DNA from: Micavibrio sp. UBA6212
GTDB lineage: Bacteria > Pseudomonadota > Alphaproteobacteria > Micavibrionales > Micavibrionaceae
Direction of reading: 5' to 3'
NCBI GenBank assembly: GCA_002421905.1
Contig: DISK01000010.1
Coordinates: 192,116 to 256,115, forward strand
DNA: 64,000 nucleotides
In this document: piece after piece, positions 9,563 to 19,085 of the stretch
How positions within the stretch are numbered: position 1 is the stretch's first letter
How the letters are laid out: every line of letters starts with the position of its first letter
Position numbers and translations under genes: made by a program
The notes under the pieces: generated by a model
Seen by the model: only the letters and a program-made list of their open reading frames with translations
What the model was told of the DNA's origin: nothing
Databases searched by the model: none

Positions 9563-10068
9563 AATCGATTTTCCTGAACTTTATACGAATCATTCACTGG
9601 CAATCGGATTTTTTGCGATATTTTCTATAGATGATTAACAAGTTACCCACATACATATGGATTTTTTTCACCAAAGGTTAAATGTTTTTCGCAACGCAGA
9701 AAAAAATAGGCTTACAAAACAACATACTGATATATATACGAAAATTTACTTGCCTCTAATAAAGCACTGCGCAAAACACCACCCAAAATGTTTTTATGAC
9801 AATCTTTTTGTCTTGACAGCATCTTGCAATTATGTAATGCCTTTGTGTGACATTCTGAGTAGCCTGAAAAAGGACAACCGAAGAAACGTTCGTTCAGGTG
9901 GTTTTTGAAAGGTTGAATAAGCTGATTTGTGATAGATTTCGAATATCCGAAACTTGTCACAACAACAGAAATGTTCAATACTCTCAATTCTGTGGGGTTG
10001 AGTGTTAAACAAGAATAATCCGAAAATAATTCGGAAAATATACTGGAGAATATAAGGAGAAAAAAGCT
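9563..10068. other. 506-bp intergenic region before xerD
   Basis: AT-rich non-coding stretch. I see no tRNA and no convincing frame: those present lack ribosome sites. It contains a weak promoter candidate (9813-9840) and, at the 3' end, the xerD ribosome site AAGGAG. No clear terminator follows the upstream gene. Confidence 0.6.
9813..9840 (+). promoter_or_regulatory. Weak promoter candidate upstream of xerD
   Basis: Perfect TTGACA (9813-9818), but the best -10 at 16 bases (TAATGC, 9835-9840) is poor. It would give a leader of about 220 bases before xerD. Confidence 0.3.
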
Positions 10069-11052
10069 ATGGCTCGTCCAGGTCGTCCGGCAATGCCGAA
10101 ACCCGTTCTGTCTAAAACGGTAGACTCATTTTTAGATATGCTTACCACTGAACGTGGTGCAGCGCTCAATACACGTCACGCCTATTGGCGCGACTTGGCT
10201 GATGTCAGCCTGTATTTGCGAAGCACACGCAGCAAAGAAATCGATGCTGCTACAACCGAAGATCTCAAATCCTATTTGCAAGATCTCGGGACTAAAATCC
10301 ACGTCAAAGGTCAAAATAAGAACCAGATTGCTGTAAGAACTGTGGCACGCCGCCTATCGGCTTTGCGTCAGTTTTACCGTTACCTTGTTTCTGAAAATAT
10401 TCGTTCCGAAGATCCGACATCTGGAATCGAAAGCCCGAAACAAACCCGCACTCTGCCAAAAACATTGAGCGAAGGTGAAGTTGACACTTTGATCAAAGTT
10501 GCCGGAGAACAAGGTGGCGCGGAAAGCCTGCGTCTGGTTTGCTTGTTGGAATTGCTTTATGCAACTGGTCTGCGCGTTTCAGAACTCGTTGGCCTTCCAA
10601 TGTCTGCCATCGCCGAAGGCAATCAGTTCATTATGGTTGAAGGAAAAGGCGGACGTGAACGCATGGTTCCTTTAAGCGAATCTGCGCAAAAAGCTCTGGG
10701 ACACTACACGGATGTTCGCGCTCAATTCATCTCTGGTGAAGAAGCAGCCCGTCAATCCAAATGGTTGTTCCCATCCAGAACTTCTGATAGCGGACACCTG
10801 ACCCGTCAACGCTTTGCCCAGCTCCTGAAAGACTTGGCTCGCGCGGCAAAAATCGAAGAAGATCACGTATCTCCGCATATTCTTCGCCACGCTTTTGCAA
10901 CCCACCTGCTCAGCAATGGCGCTGACCTTCGTGCGGTTCAGAAAATGCTGGGTCATGCCGACATTGCGACAACGCAAATTTATACGCATATTATCGGTAA
11001 AAAGCTTAAGAAAACCGTCGAAGAGGCTCACCCTCTGGCACAAGAAGCTTAA
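10069..11052 (+). CDS. xerD: Tyrosine site-specific recombinase XerD
   Basis: 327 residues. An N-terminal SAM-like core-binding domain (about 14-110) is followed by the catalytic domain with every expected residue: Arg169 (TGLRVSEL), Lys193 (EGKGGRER), His270 and Arg273 (HILRHAFATHLL), His296 (LGHADIATTQ) and nucleophile Tyr305 (IYTHI). XerC/XerD resolves chromosome dimers at dif during division. The ATG follows AAGGAG. The neighbouring accA on the same strand is a common alphaproteobacterial arrangement. Nothing nearby suggests an integrative element, so the chromosomal role is preferred. Confidence 0.95.
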   Translation: MARPGRPAMPKPVLSKTVDSFLDMLTTERGAALNTRHAYWRDLADVSLYLRSTRSKEIDAATTEDLKSYLQDLGTKIHVKGQNKNQIAVRTVARRLSALRQFYRYLVSENIRSEDPTSGIESPKQTRTLPKTLSEGEVDTLIKVAGEQGGAESLRLVCLLELLYATGLRVSELVGLPMSAIAEGNQFIMVEGKGGRERMVPLSESAQKALGHYTDVRAQFISGEEAARQSKWLFPSRTSDSGHLTRQRFAQLLKDLARAAKIEEDHVSPHILRHAFATHLLSNGADLRAVQKMLGHADIATTQIYTHIIGKKLKKTVEEAHPLAQEA

Positions 11053-11075
11053 TCTTATAAACAACTATTATTGAA

Positions 11076-11110
11076 ATCAGGCAGGTCGCATTTGTGTTGA
11101 TCTGCCTGAT
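11076..11110 (+). terminator. Possible terminator after xerD
   Basis: Perfect 9-bp stem ATCAGGCAG/CTGCCTGAT (11076-11084 and 11102-11110) with a 17-base loop. There is no long T tract after it, so it may be a weak terminator or another mRNA structure. Confidence 0.45.
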
Positions 11111-11159
11111 TTGCTATGGTGCGGGACGAAAACAAAAATAAGAAGGAAATTCATCAACT

Positions 11160-12104
11160 ATGATCGCTTTGGAATTTGAAAAACCGATTGCAGAACTTGA
11201 GGGTAAAATTGCCGAACTGCGAAATATGACCAGCAGCAAGGATTTCAGCATCGCAGAAGAAATCAGCCGCCTTGAAACCAAGGCAGAAAAGCTGATGATG
11301 AATACCTACGGCAAATTGACTGCCGCTCAAAAAATGCAAGTCGCACGTCATTCGGAACGTCCACATTTTTCCGACTACGTCAAAGGACTGATTACAGATT
11401 TTACTCCTTTGGCTGGAGACCGTAACTTTGGCGAAGACCACGCCATGATCGGTGGTCTGGGTAGATTTAATGGTCGCTCCGTTGTTGTCATGGGACAAGA
11501 AAAAGGAAGCGACACGACATCCCGCATTCAACATAATTTTGGCATGGCCCGTCCCGAAGGATACCGCAAAGCCATTCGCCTCATGGAAATGGCCAGCCAG
11601 TTCCAACTTCCAGTCCTTACACTGGTTGACACTGCAGGCGCCTATCCGGGCGTAGATGCCGAAGCCCGCGGACAGGCAGAAGCCATCGCACAATCCATAG
11701 ACTCCTGCTTACGTCTTCGCACCCCTATGATTTCAGTTGTGATTGGTGAGGGAGGTTCCGGAGGAGCGATCGCTATTGCAACAGCAGACCGTGTTTATAT
11801 GCTTGAGCATTCAATTTATTCCGTAATTTCTCCAGAAGGCTGCGCCTCAATCCTCTGGCGCTCGTCTCAACATGCAGAAGAAGCTGCTGCCGCATTAAAA
11901 CTAACAGCGCAAGATCTTCTTTCTCTTAAACTAATCGACGCAATTATCCCTGAACCATTGGGGGGAGCCCACCGTCAAAGAGCAGAAGCCATTGCAACAG
12001 TTGGTCAACAAATTGAAAAAGGTCTGACAGAACTCAGCCCATGGGATTCTGAACGCCTGCTTAAACGTCGTCGCCAGAAATATCTGTCTATGGGCAGAGC
12101 ATAA
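11160..12104 (+). CDS. accA: Acetyl-CoA carboxylase carboxyltransferase subunit alpha
   Basis: 314 residues, typical length. It opens with [18 protein letters not shown], the conserved AccA N-terminal helix, and contains [35 protein letters not shown] and [12 protein letters not shown], the carboxybiotin/acetyl-CoA site loops. With AccD it transfers CO2 from biotin to acetyl-CoA, the first step of fatty acid synthesis. The ATG has an AAGGAAA-type site upstream. A strong terminator follows at 12116. Confidence 0.97.
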   Translation: MIALEFEKPIAELEGKIAELRNMTSSKDFSIAEEISRLETKAEKLMMNTYGKLTAAQKMQVARHSERPHFSDYVKGLITDFTPLAGDRNFGEDHAMIGGLGRFNGRSVVVMGQEKGSDTTSRIQHNFGMARPEGYRKAIRLMEMASQFQLPVLTLVDTAGAYPGVDAEARGQAEAIAQSIDSCLRLRTPMISVVIGEGGSGGAIAIATADRVYMLEHSIYSVISPEGCASILWRSSQHAEEAAAALKLTAQDLLSLKLIDAIIPEPLGGAHRQRAEAIATVGQQIEKGLTELSPWDSERLLKRRRQKYLSMGRA

Positions 12105-12115
12105 CAATAAAAACG

Positions 12116-12147
12116 GAGGCAGGGTTTTCTATTTCCTGCCTCTTTTA
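12116..12147. terminator. Bidirectional terminator between accA and the RHH gene
   Basis: Stem GAGGCAGG/CCTGCCTC (12116-12123 and 12135-12142) with an 11-base loop. TTTT follows on the + strand and a T-rich run on the - strand, so it can end both convergent genes. Confidence 0.85.
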
Positions 12148-12152
12148 TCTCC

Positions 12153-12584
12153 TCATCCCACACTATAAAGACGCCGACCACCTCTTAATGGACAGAGCAT
12201 CTCATCAGTCACCCTGACACGCGCTTTCATATTTTCAAAATCTCCATGACGTGCCCTCATATGCCCTTCAGATGTCGCCGCCGCGCGAAAATACAGTAAA
12301 AGAAAAACACGAATCGCCGCAGTCAAAGTACTTTCCTGAACTTTCCGCAGATGGATTAAGGAGCAAATATTATGGATGGTGGCCTCTTCACGCTTTGCAA
12401 CGTCATAAAGGGCGTCCCACATCTCTGGTTCCAACCGGACAGATGTCCTTCGACCAAGGATGGTTATATTTTTGCTAATCAATGTTGATTGGTGCTTTTG
12501 ATGCTCAACGTCATCACTCTCTCCGACAAAATACTGTCCTTGCTGCCCCAGACGCAGCCCGTATCCATTTTCCCTGTATGTCAT
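12153..12584 (-). CDS. Ribbon-helix-helix (RHH_4) domain protein
   Basis: 143 residues. The centre, RRTSVRLEPEMWDALYDVAKREEATIHNICSLI, matches the RHH_4 family: a short beta strand (TSVRLE) that would contact DNA as a dimer, then two helices. It is therefore a probable DNA-binding regulator; target genes are unknown. The ATG at 12584 has GGGGAG 8 bases upstream and is preferred to the TTG at 12590. It stands convergent to accA and 72 bases downstream of the bolA gene on the same strand. Confidence 0.85.
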   Translation of the reverse strand: MTYRENGYGLRLGQQGQYFVGESDDVEHQKHQSTLISKNITILGRRTSVRLEPEMWDALYDVAKREEATIHNICSLIHLRKVQESTLTAAIRVFLLLYFRAAATSEGHMRARHGDFENMKARVRVTDEMLCPLRGGRRLYSVG

Positions 12585-12656
12585 AGTCAATTCTCCCCAA
12601 TAAGTTACATCCTAAAGTTTATATTAATGGGAATAAAAAATCAACTAATGGTTAGA

Positions 12657-12947
12657 TCAGGATAACATTTTTCGCATTTTTGCTTCTGCAACAGTCAAAG
12701 TCTTCAACTTAAGTGCATGCAACCCTGCCTTAATCTCGGTATCAAGAAGCGTATAAATTATCCGATGACGCTCGGTCAGGCTCTTATTTTCAAAGGCATC
12801 AGCCACAATCAACACATCAAAATGGCTTCCTCCCCCTTCACGATATCCGCTATGTCCAGCATGTCTTTCACTAAAATCCTCGACACGCAGGAAAAAAGGG
12901 GTTAACGCATCTTCCAAAGTCTTGATAATACGGTCACGAACTGACAT
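12657..12947 (-). CDS. bolA: BolA-family protein
   Basis: 96 residues. The class II KH-like fold is marked by HAGHSGYREGGGSHFDVLIV and the invariant helix SLTERHRIIYTLL, ending with HALKLKTLT. BolA proteins bind monothiol glutaredoxins through an Fe-S cluster and influence iron homeostasis and morphology. It is divergent from the J-domain gene with a 44-base gap; BolA, J-domain protein, cobS, cobT is a recurring order in alphaproteobacteria. Confidence 0.93.
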   Translation of the reverse strand: MSVRDRIIKTLEDALTPFFLRVEDFSERHAGHSGYREGGGSHFDVLIVADAFENKSLTERHRIIYTLLDTEIKAGLHALKLKTLTVAEAKMRKMLS

Positions 12948-12991
12948 TTATTTTGATCCTTTATACTATTTTACATTATCATAAGAAGAAG

Positions 12992-13573
12992 ATGCCAAAG
13001 ATATTTTTAAAACCCAATTCTCCAGAATTTGCCGACGCAACCCAGAAAGCGCGTCCGGGACAGCGCACCTGCGATATGCCGGAATGTCGGGAATGCGCGG
13101 AACACCGTGCCCCCAAAGACCGGGCCTTGAGTGATTATTACTGGTTTTGCCTGCCTCATGTCCAAGAATATAACAAAGCATGGGACTTTTTTTCCGGCAT
13201 GTCCCCTGTCGATATAGAACACCATATCAATAAAAGCACTATATGGGATAGACCAACGCGCCGCTATGACAACATGGCCAATGAAAAACTGCATCAAAGG
13301 GCTTGGCAAACCTATAATTTTACAGACGAAGCGCCCCCTAACAGGGAACAACCGCGGAATACCCCGGAACTTGAAGCTATGGCAATTATGGGGATTGAAC
13401 CCCCTGTCACGCCCGAAAAACTTAAAGAACGATACAAGACACTGGTCAAAAAATACCATCCGGATCACGTTGGGCCCGATCCACAGGCAGAAGACCTCTT
13501 GAAGAAAATCAATATGGCCTATACCATTCTGAAAATGGCATATCAAAAATACGAAGTCCTGCCCGAACGATAA
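12992..13573 (+). CDS. J-domain (DnaJ-like) co-chaperone protein
   Basis: 193 residues from ATG 12992; a longer reading from TTG 12953 lacks a ribosome site and overlaps the bolA promoter region. The N-terminal half has four cysteines (CDMPECRECAEH and FCLPH) that may bind metal, then a conserved YNKAWDFFSGM segment. The C-terminal J domain (about 130-193) has the essential HPD (KKYHPDH), expected to stimulate an Hsp70 ATPase. It lies 23 bases before cobS, likely one operon. Clients are unknown, but this layout is common upstream of alphaproteobacterial cobS. Confidence 0.9.
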   Translation: MPKIFLKPNSPEFADATQKARPGQRTCDMPECRECAEHRAPKDRALSDYYWFCLPHVQEYNKAWDFFSGMSPVDIEHHINKSTIWDRPTRRYDNMANEKLHQRAWQTYNFTDEAPPNREQPRNTPELEAMAIMGIEPPVTPEKLKERYKTLVKKYHPDHVGPDPQAEDLLKKINMAYTILKMAYQKYEVLPER

Positions 13574-13596
13574 AAAGAAAAAGATAAGAACACATT

Positions 13597-14598
13597 ATGG
13601 CCGAAGCAAAACAAGAGCCCATGGCGATGGCATTCGACGTCACATCCTTGACTCCGAATAATCCACGCCACACCTCCATTCCGGATAAAATGTACAATAT
13701 CCGCGAAACATTCGGACTTGATACAGACTGGGAAGTTCCGGGTTTCAGTCACGATCTGCCTAACGTCCCGTTAAAAGATGAAACCTATCAATTTGACCAC
13801 GATACCACCCTTGCCCTGCTCGCCGGATTTGCATTTAACCGTCGCGTGATGATTCAAGGGTTTCACGGCACGGGAAAATCGACCCATATCGAACAGGTTG
13901 CAGCCCGTCTGAACTGGCCCTGTGTCCGGATCAACCTCGACAGCCACGTCAGCCGGATCGACTTACTGGGTAAGGACATGATTGTCCTCAAAGAAGGAAA
14001 GCAAATCACCGAGTGGAAAGAAGGTCTTCTCCCATGGGCTATCCAGAACCCTGTGGCTTTGACTTTTGACGAATATGATGCTGGACGTCCAGACGTGATG
14101 TTTGTAATCCAGCGCATTCTGGAATCTGAAGGCCGCCTGACCTTGCTCGACCAAAATCAGGTCATCCGCCCGCATCCGGCATTCCGTCTATTCGCCACCG
14201 CCAATACTATTGGTCTGGGGGATGCCACCGGACTTTACCACGGAACACACCAGCTCAACCAAGGGCAACTTGACCGCTGGAATATTGTAACCATTCTGAA
14301 CTATCTCCCCCATCAAGACGAAATGGCAATCATCGAAGCCAAAATGCCAGATTTCAAAAGGGAAGAAATTGATAAAATGGTAAGGCTCGCCAGCCTGACA
14401 CGAGAGGGTTTCAAAAACGGGGATCTCTCAACTCTGATGTCTCCACGGACAGTCATTAGCTGGGCAGAGAACACCAAAATTTTCAAAGACCGTGAAATGG
14501 CTTTCCGTCTGAGCTTCTATAACAAATGTGATGAGTTGGAGCGCCCAATTCTAGGCGAATACTATCAACGCTGCTTTGGCACTGAAATCGAAGGATAG
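13597..14598 (+). CDS. cobS: Cobaltochelatase subunit CobS (AAA+ ATPase)
   Basis: 333 residues, usual for CobS. Walker A is GFHGTGKSTH, Walker B LTFDEYDAG, sensor 1 FATANTIG, and the CobS-specific VRINLDSHVSRIDLLGKD and RWNIVTILNYLPH are present. With CobT it forms the ring complex that powers CobN in aerobic cobalt insertion into hydrogenobyrinate diamide. CobN is not in this window, and CobST can occur without the full cobalamin pathway, so the substrate is open. The usual partner cobT follows only after an inverted gene. Confidence 0.95.
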   Translation: MAEAKQEPMAMAFDVTSLTPNNPRHTSIPDKMYNIRETFGLDTDWEVPGFSHDLPNVPLKDETYQFDHDTTLALLAGFAFNRRVMIQGFHGTGKSTHIEQVAARLNWPCVRINLDSHVSRIDLLGKDMIVLKEGKQITEWKEGLLPWAIQNPVALTFDEYDAGRPDVMFVIQRILESEGRLTLLDQNQVIRPHPAFRLFATANTIGLGDATGLYHGTHQLNQGQLDRWNIVTILNYLPHQDEMAIIEAKMPDFKREEIDKMVRLASLTREGFKNGDLSTLMSPRTVISWAENTKIFKDREMAFRLSFYNKCDELERPILGEYYQRCFGTEIEG

Positions 14599-14601
14599 AA
14601 A

Positions 14602-15174
14602 TTACTTTAACAACGGTTTGACGCCATCATCTAAACCATCTTCGGGCGGCTTTTTATTTTCAGCCAAAAGAGACACTTCTCCAAGAACCATCACCAGATA
14701 ATCATCAGCTTCAGCCTCCTTCTTGGCCTCACCCATATGCCTCTCAATATAATCAGCCACCCTGCCCTTGGAATTTTCAAGATTCTCTAATGACTTGATA
14801 AGCATAAAATCTACTACGGCAGCCCCCTTGGAACCTTTTCGTGCCCCCTGAAATAGTTCAATATCAGTAGCCGAAATATTTTTTTTGATAAAATCCATTT
14901 TCGCGTAAAGAAAACTCAATGCAACATACAGGTACTTGTCCCGCAAATCATTTTTGCCGCCCTTGTCGGGGGCGTATTGCGTCAGAGCATTGGCTGCACC
15001 CATAATATTGGCACGAACCGAACTGGATGGCACAAAACCATAAATTCCACCAGTATGATCAATCAAAGTTCTAAGCAACATAACCTGATCGGCGTCCGGA
15101 TTATCTTCGCAACCCTGCCCTGCAAGCCCGTAGGCTTTTTTCACATCTCCGGATTTTTTTGGCTTATCACTCAC
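14602..15174 (-). CDS. Orphan protein inserted between cobS and cobT
   Basis: 190 residues, not recognised. The real start is taken as GTG 15174, with AGGA upstream; a longer frame begins at TTG 15228, but that TTG is the -35 box of a good promoter. The protein is predicted mainly helical, soluble, with a charged C-terminus ending in VKPLLK. It faces against cobS and cobT and ends 3 bases from the cobS stop, so it interrupts a normally contiguous pair. Its own promoter and more AT-rich upstream DNA suggest a later insertion. Confidence 0.7.
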   Translation of the reverse strand: MSDKPKKSGDVKKAYGLAGQGCEDNPDADQVMLLRTLIDHTGGIYGFVPSSSVRANIMGAANALTQYAPDKGGKNDLRDKYLYVALSFLYAKMDFIKKNISATDIELFQGARKGSKGAAVVDFMLIKSLENLENSKGRVADYIERHMGEAKKEAEADDYLVMVLGEVSLLAENKKPPEDGLDDGVKPLLK

Positions 15175-15198
15175 GATATATCCTATAAATTCTGATAT

Positions 15199-15228
15199 AT
15201 AATAATATATATCATCATTTTTTGTCAA
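15199..15228 (-). promoter_or_regulatory. Promoter of the orphan gene between cobS and cobT
   Basis: On the - strand a perfect TTGACA (15223-15228) and TATTAT (15199-15204) are separated by 18 bases in a very AT-rich stretch. Transcription would start about 18 bases before the GTG at 15174. Confidence 0.7.
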
Positions 15229-15271
15229 ATTTGGCTTTCCTGAACCCCTGAAATACCAATATCATAGCATC

Positions 15272-17140
15272 ATGACTCCGAACGAACCCACCATTGAAAA
15301 TTTTAAGGATGCTCAGGCCGCAACAGTGCGCGCACTATCGGGTAGAAAAATGGTTGAGGTTGTCTATAGCCCTGCCGAAACCGTCTCCAAAAAGCTCTCG
15401 AACCAATCCGAAAATAAAGCGAGATTGTCCATCCCGCCGATCAAATTGACCAAAGCGGAAAAATCAGCCGCCAGAGGCGAAGCCGATGCCGAAGGACTAC
15501 GCCTGAAATATCACAATGCAAAACTGCATCAACAGCTTGCACCAAAAGATGAGCGCGCCCGTGCAGCTTTTGACGCACTTGAGGCAGCTCGCATTGAATC
15601 AATCGGGGCACAAGGCTACGACGGAATTTCTAAAAACCTTGATGCTGTTTTTGAAAAGAAATGCTTCCTGTTGGGATACCACCAGCTCCAGACACGCCGC
15701 AACGATACGCTTCCTGATGCACTTCATGCCCTCGTCCGCTCACGCCTGTCCGGCTCACCCATTCCAGAACAGGCAAGCCATTTGGTTGATCTGTGGAAAA
15801 GCTGGATAGATGAAAAACTGGGAGATAATTGGGAACGACGTCTGCGCGATACTTTGGGCAACCAAAAAGAGTTTACGACGGAAAGTCGGAAATTAATGCG
15901 TCGTATGGAATTGTTGTCAGCAGATGAAAACGGGGAAGACTCCGCCGAAGACGAAGATGACACCACATCAGATCAAGACGAACAAAACCAATCCGATGAT
16001 GATTGCGATATTGATTCCGATCAGGAAGACTCAACTGAGGATCAGGACAATACCGATCAAACCGAAGAAACACCATCTGACGAACAAGATACGGACGACG
16101 AAGATCAAGCCGCCAGCGAAGACCCAAGCGAACAACACGCCGAGCAGGATAACGGCGATAATTTCGAAGATATGGCCGAAATCAAATCGGACTCCCTTTC
16201 AAACCAGACCTCTCCGGGGACAAGCTACGCTATCTATACCAAGGAATATGACGAAGTGGTCAAAGCGGAAGACCTCGCGGATTTTGAAGAGCTTTACCGA
16301 CTGCGAGAACTTTTGGATAAGCAACTAACCCATATGCAACCACTTGTCGCCAAACTTGCCAACCGCCTGCAAAGAAAACTTTTAGCGCGACAACAACGCT
16401 CGTGGCAATTTGATCTGGAGGAAGGGTACCTCGACACAGCCCGTCTCGCCCGTGTGATTGCCAACCCATCGGTTCCCCTGACTTTCAAGCAGGAAAAAGA
16501 AACTGAATTCAAAGATACCATCGTAACTCTTTTGCTGGATAATTCCGGATCAATGCGCGGGCGTCCCATTACCATCGCCGCTATGTGTGCTGATATTCTG
16601 GCCAGAACGTTGGAGAGATGCGGCATCAAAGTAGAAATTCTCGGCTTTACCACCCGCACATGGAAAGGTGGAAAATCACGGGACTTGTGGATTGCTAATG
16701 GCCGCCCCGAAATCCCCGGACGTCTTAATGATTTAAGACACATCATCTATAAATCTGCAGATCTTCCGATGCGCCGCGCCCGTAAAAATCTGGGTCTGAT
16801 GCTTAAAGAAGGCCTCCTCAAAGAAAATATCGATGGAGAAGCCCTCGTCTGGGCCTATAACCGTTTGGCCGCTCGCGGTGAAGAACGGAAAATTCTAATG
16901 GTGATTTCGGACGGAGCCCCTGTCGATGACTCAACCCTTTCCGTCAATCCCGCGAACATTCTCGAAAAAGACCTCCGCCAGGTCATCAACTGGATCGAAA
17001 CCATCGGCAAAGTTGATTTAACTGCCATTGGCATAGGCCATGATGTCACCAGATATTATGAACGCGCTATTACCATATCAGACGCCTCCGACCTCGGTGA
17101 GGCCCTCATCTCAAACCTTTCGGAATTGTTTGATAAGTAA
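15272..17140 (+). CDS. cobT: Cobaltochelatase subunit CobT (VWA domain)
   Basis: 622 residues. The N-terminal CobT region is followed by a long Asp/Glu/Gln-rich linker (about residues 218-300), a helical segment and a C-terminal von Willebrand A domain with the MIDAS motif [10 protein letters not shown] (DxSxS type) and ISDGAPVDD. CobT partners CobS in the ATPase complex driving cobalt chelation. The acidic linker is typical of the family. ATG 15272 is preceded by a short gap holding no strong ribosome site; the gene probably depends on read-through from cobS or its own promoter, since an inverted gene lies between. Confidence 0.95.
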   Translation: MTPNEPTIENFKDAQAATVRALSGRKMVEVVYSPAETVSKKLSNQSENKARLSIPPIKLTKAEKSAARGEADAEGLRLKYHNAKLHQQLAPKDERARAAFDALEAARIESIGAQGYDGISKNLDAVFEKKCFLLGYHQLQTRRNDTLPDALHALVRSRLSGSPIPEQASHLVDLWKSWIDEKLGDNWERRLRDTLGNQKEFTTESRKLMRRMELLSADENGEDSAEDEDDTTSDQDEQNQSDDDCDIDSDQEDSTEDQDNTDQTEETPSDEQDTDDEDQAASEDPSEQHAEQDNGDNFEDMAEIKSDSLSNQTSPGTSYAIYTKEYDEVVKAEDLADFEELYRLRELLDKQLTHMQPLVAKLANRLQRKLLARQQRSWQFDLEEGYLDTARLARVIANPSVPLTFKQEKETEFKDTIVTLLLDNSGSMRGRPITIAAMCADILARTLERCGIKVEILGFTTRTWKGGKSRDLWIANGRPEIPGRLNDLRHIIYKSADLPMRRARKNLGLMLKEGLLKENIDGEALVWAYNRLAARGEERKILMVISDGAPVDDSTLSVNPANILEKDLRQVINWIETIGKVDLTAIGIGHDVTRYYERAITISDASDLGEALISNLSELFDK

Positions 17141-17188
17141 GAAATTTCAGCTATAAAGATTGAAACCTTCAAAGACAGATAAAAAATT

Positions 17189-18505
17189 ATGACCAAGCAG
17201 ATTTACAAACCTCGCCCGATTACAGGATTTCCCGAATGGCTACCCGAAGTGCGCCTTGTCGAACAAAGCTGGATGGATCATATCCGCCGCGTATTTGAAT
17301 CTTATGGTTTCTGTTCTATTGAAACTCCATCCGTCGAAGAAATCGACGTCTTACGAGCAAAGGGCGAAGTCGATAAGGAGATTTATGTCATTGAACGCCT
17401 CCACAAAGACGAAAATGACAACGGAGAATCTCGACTAGCACTCCATTTTGACCAAACAGTTCCCCTCGCCCGTTATGTGGCTCAACATTTCAATGAACTG
17501 GATTTTCCGTTCAAACGATACCAGATGCAAAAAGTCTGGCGCGGAGAACGTCCCCAAGCTGGCCGCTTCCGAGAATTCTATCAATGCGACATCGACGTGA
17601 TCGGTGTCGATAATGTGCCGATCCATTTTGATTCAGAACTCGCGGCCATTATGGTTGATATTTTGCGCGGCCTCAACATCGGCCCGTTCCAGATGCAAAT
17701 CAGTAACCGAAAAATCCTGATGGGGTTATGTGCTGGAATGGGAATTGCCGACCCAGCCCCAATAACCCGCGCCGTCGATAAACTTGAGAAAATCGGCAAA
17801 GATGAGACAAAAAAGCTTCTTATTGAAGCTGGTTTGTCAAACGACAATGCCGACATCATTTTGAAATTCGCGGCCATCAAAACTCCGGACTCATCCTTCG
17901 TTGAGCAGGTTCTAGAACTTGGTGTCTCGCACGAAATGCTGGCGCAAGGCTTGGCCGAGCTGGCATCAGTGATGGACCAGTTAAAGCATGTCGAAACCGG
18001 ATTTGTTATAGCAGACCTCTCCATCGTGCGTGGTCTGGATTACTACACCGGAACCGTTTATGAAACCAAGCTGTTGGAAAATATCTCCTTTGGCTCGATC
18101 TGTTCCGGTGGACGTTATGATGATCTGGCAGGTAGCTATATCAACAAACATTTGCCCGGCGTCGGAATCTCGATTGGCCTTTCACGCCTGTTTGAATATA
18201 TGCGCCTGAACAACAGACTAGACATTGGCGCAAAATGCCCGACCGATATTCTGGTGTGTCTGCCAAGTGAAGATAACCGAACCGAAGCGGCAGCGACCGC
18301 ACGAACCTTGCGTGAGCGCGGCTTGAATGTCGAACTGTACCACGCCGATCAGAAAGTCAAAAAACAACTGGCCTACGCCGAAAAGAAAAAAATTCCGTTT
18401 GTCTGGTTCCCCCCATTCGAAGAGGGACAACCTCACGAAGTTAAAAACATGACCACCGGCGACCAAACCACTGCCGACCCCGCCACATGGGAGAAACCAG
18501 AATGA
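17189..18505 (+). CDS. hisS: Histidine-tRNA ligase
   Basis: 438 residues. Class II motifs are visible: motif 2 FKRYQMQKVWRGERPQ with GRFREFYQCDIDV, the histidine-specific RGLDYYTGTVYE, and motif 3 GVGISIGLSRLFEY; a C-terminal anticodon-binding domain starts near residue 340 (DILVCLPSEDN). It charges tRNA-His with histidine. The stop overlaps the next ATG in an ATGA arrangement, so translation is coupled to the small exported protein at 18502. Confidence 0.96.
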   Translation: MTKQIYKPRPITGFPEWLPEVRLVEQSWMDHIRRVFESYGFCSIETPSVEEIDVLRAKGEVDKEIYVIERLHKDENDNGESRLALHFDQTVPLARYVAQHFNELDFPFKRYQMQKVWRGERPQAGRFREFYQCDIDVIGVDNVPIHFDSELAAIMVDILRGLNIGPFQMQISNRKILMGLCAGMGIADPAPITRAVDKLEKIGKDETKKLLIEAGLSNDNADIILKFAAIKTPDSSFVEQVLELGVSHEMLAQGLAELASVMDQLKHVETGFVIADLSIVRGLDYYTGTVYETKLLENISFGSICSGGRYDDLAGSYINKHLPGVGISIGLSRLFEYMRLNNRLDIGAKCPTDILVCLPSEDNRTEAAATARTLRERGLNVELYHADQKVKKQLAYAEKKKIPFVWFPPFEEGQPHEVKNMTTGDQTTADPATWEKPE

Positions 18506-19071
18506 AAAATTTATTTCTTATCCTCTTTGCCTTGGCACTGATTCCGTCTCTCGCAAAGGCCGAGCCATATACTTACGCGCCGGATAACTGCGATATGCAG
18601 ATCACCTTTCCAGAAAAACCCTTTATCGAGAAAAAATGCCTGACCAGCGGTGAGAAAAAAGACTGCACCGATATTGTCACCTATAAAAAAATTATCCCCC
18701 CCGATGCCTCGGTCAATTTCCGCGTGACCTGTGTCGGATATGATAAAAAGGAACTCGACACCTACACCAACGAAGTTGTCGAAAAAACGCTTAATAAACT
18801 CATGAAGGATCAAGGGATGGAAGCCTATGACGTCTCCTCTGATGATGCGGACGGTATTCGCCGCGCAACATCCATGAGTGTCGGCACGAAAGATGATGTT
18901 CCTTATATTTATTCAGGACAAATCTGGATTGGTGAGAAATCGATGTTTACTCTGGAAGCACAGATGAAGGGCGCCAAAAATGACGAAATTGATAAGACTT
19001 TTGCAAGCATCCTTCGTGACACTTACCCAAAAAAGCTTAAAGTCGAAAAACCGGATCAGAAGGAAAAGTAG
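18502..19071 (+). CDS. Exported protein of unknown function
   Basis: 189 residues from ATG 18502, which overlaps the hisS stop (ATGA). The signal peptide MKNLFLILFALALIPSLAKA is clear, with cleavage after AKA. The mature protein has four Cys (DNCDMQITF, KKCLTSGEKKDCTD, RVTCVGY), probably disulfide-bonded in the periplasm, and a mixed alpha/beta pattern with FTLEAQMKGA. No family is recognised. The tail is Lys-rich. The coupling to hisS looks positional rather than functional. Confidence 0.85.
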   Translation: MKNLFLILFALALIPSLAKAEPYTYAPDNCDMQITFPEKPFIEKKCLTSGEKKDCTDIVTYKKIIPPDASVNFRVTCVGYDKKELDTYTNEVVEKTLNKLMKDQGMEAYDVSSDDADGIRRATSMSVGTKDDVPYIYSGQIWIGEKSMFTLEAQMKGAKNDEIDKTFASILRDTYPKKLKVEKPDQKEK

Positions 19072-19085
19072 GCCTGCTTAAATTC

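Noticed and set aside
9657..9908. 83-codon + strand frame between the exported protein gene and xerD, and overlapping - strand frames
   Set aside because: No ribosome sites, AT-driven composition, no recognisable protein pattern.
10069..11052. XerD as an integrase of a genomic island
   Set aside because: All features and the accA context fit chromosomal XerD, and no island boundaries are seen around it.
12953..12991. TTG-initiated N-terminal extension of the J-domain protein
   Set aside because: No ribosome site and it would occupy the divergent promoter region with bolA; ATG 12992 is better.
15175..15228. TTG-initiated N-terminal extension of the orphan gene between cobS and cobT
   Set aside because: The TTG is part of a perfect -35 box and the extension is pure AT-rich promoter DNA.
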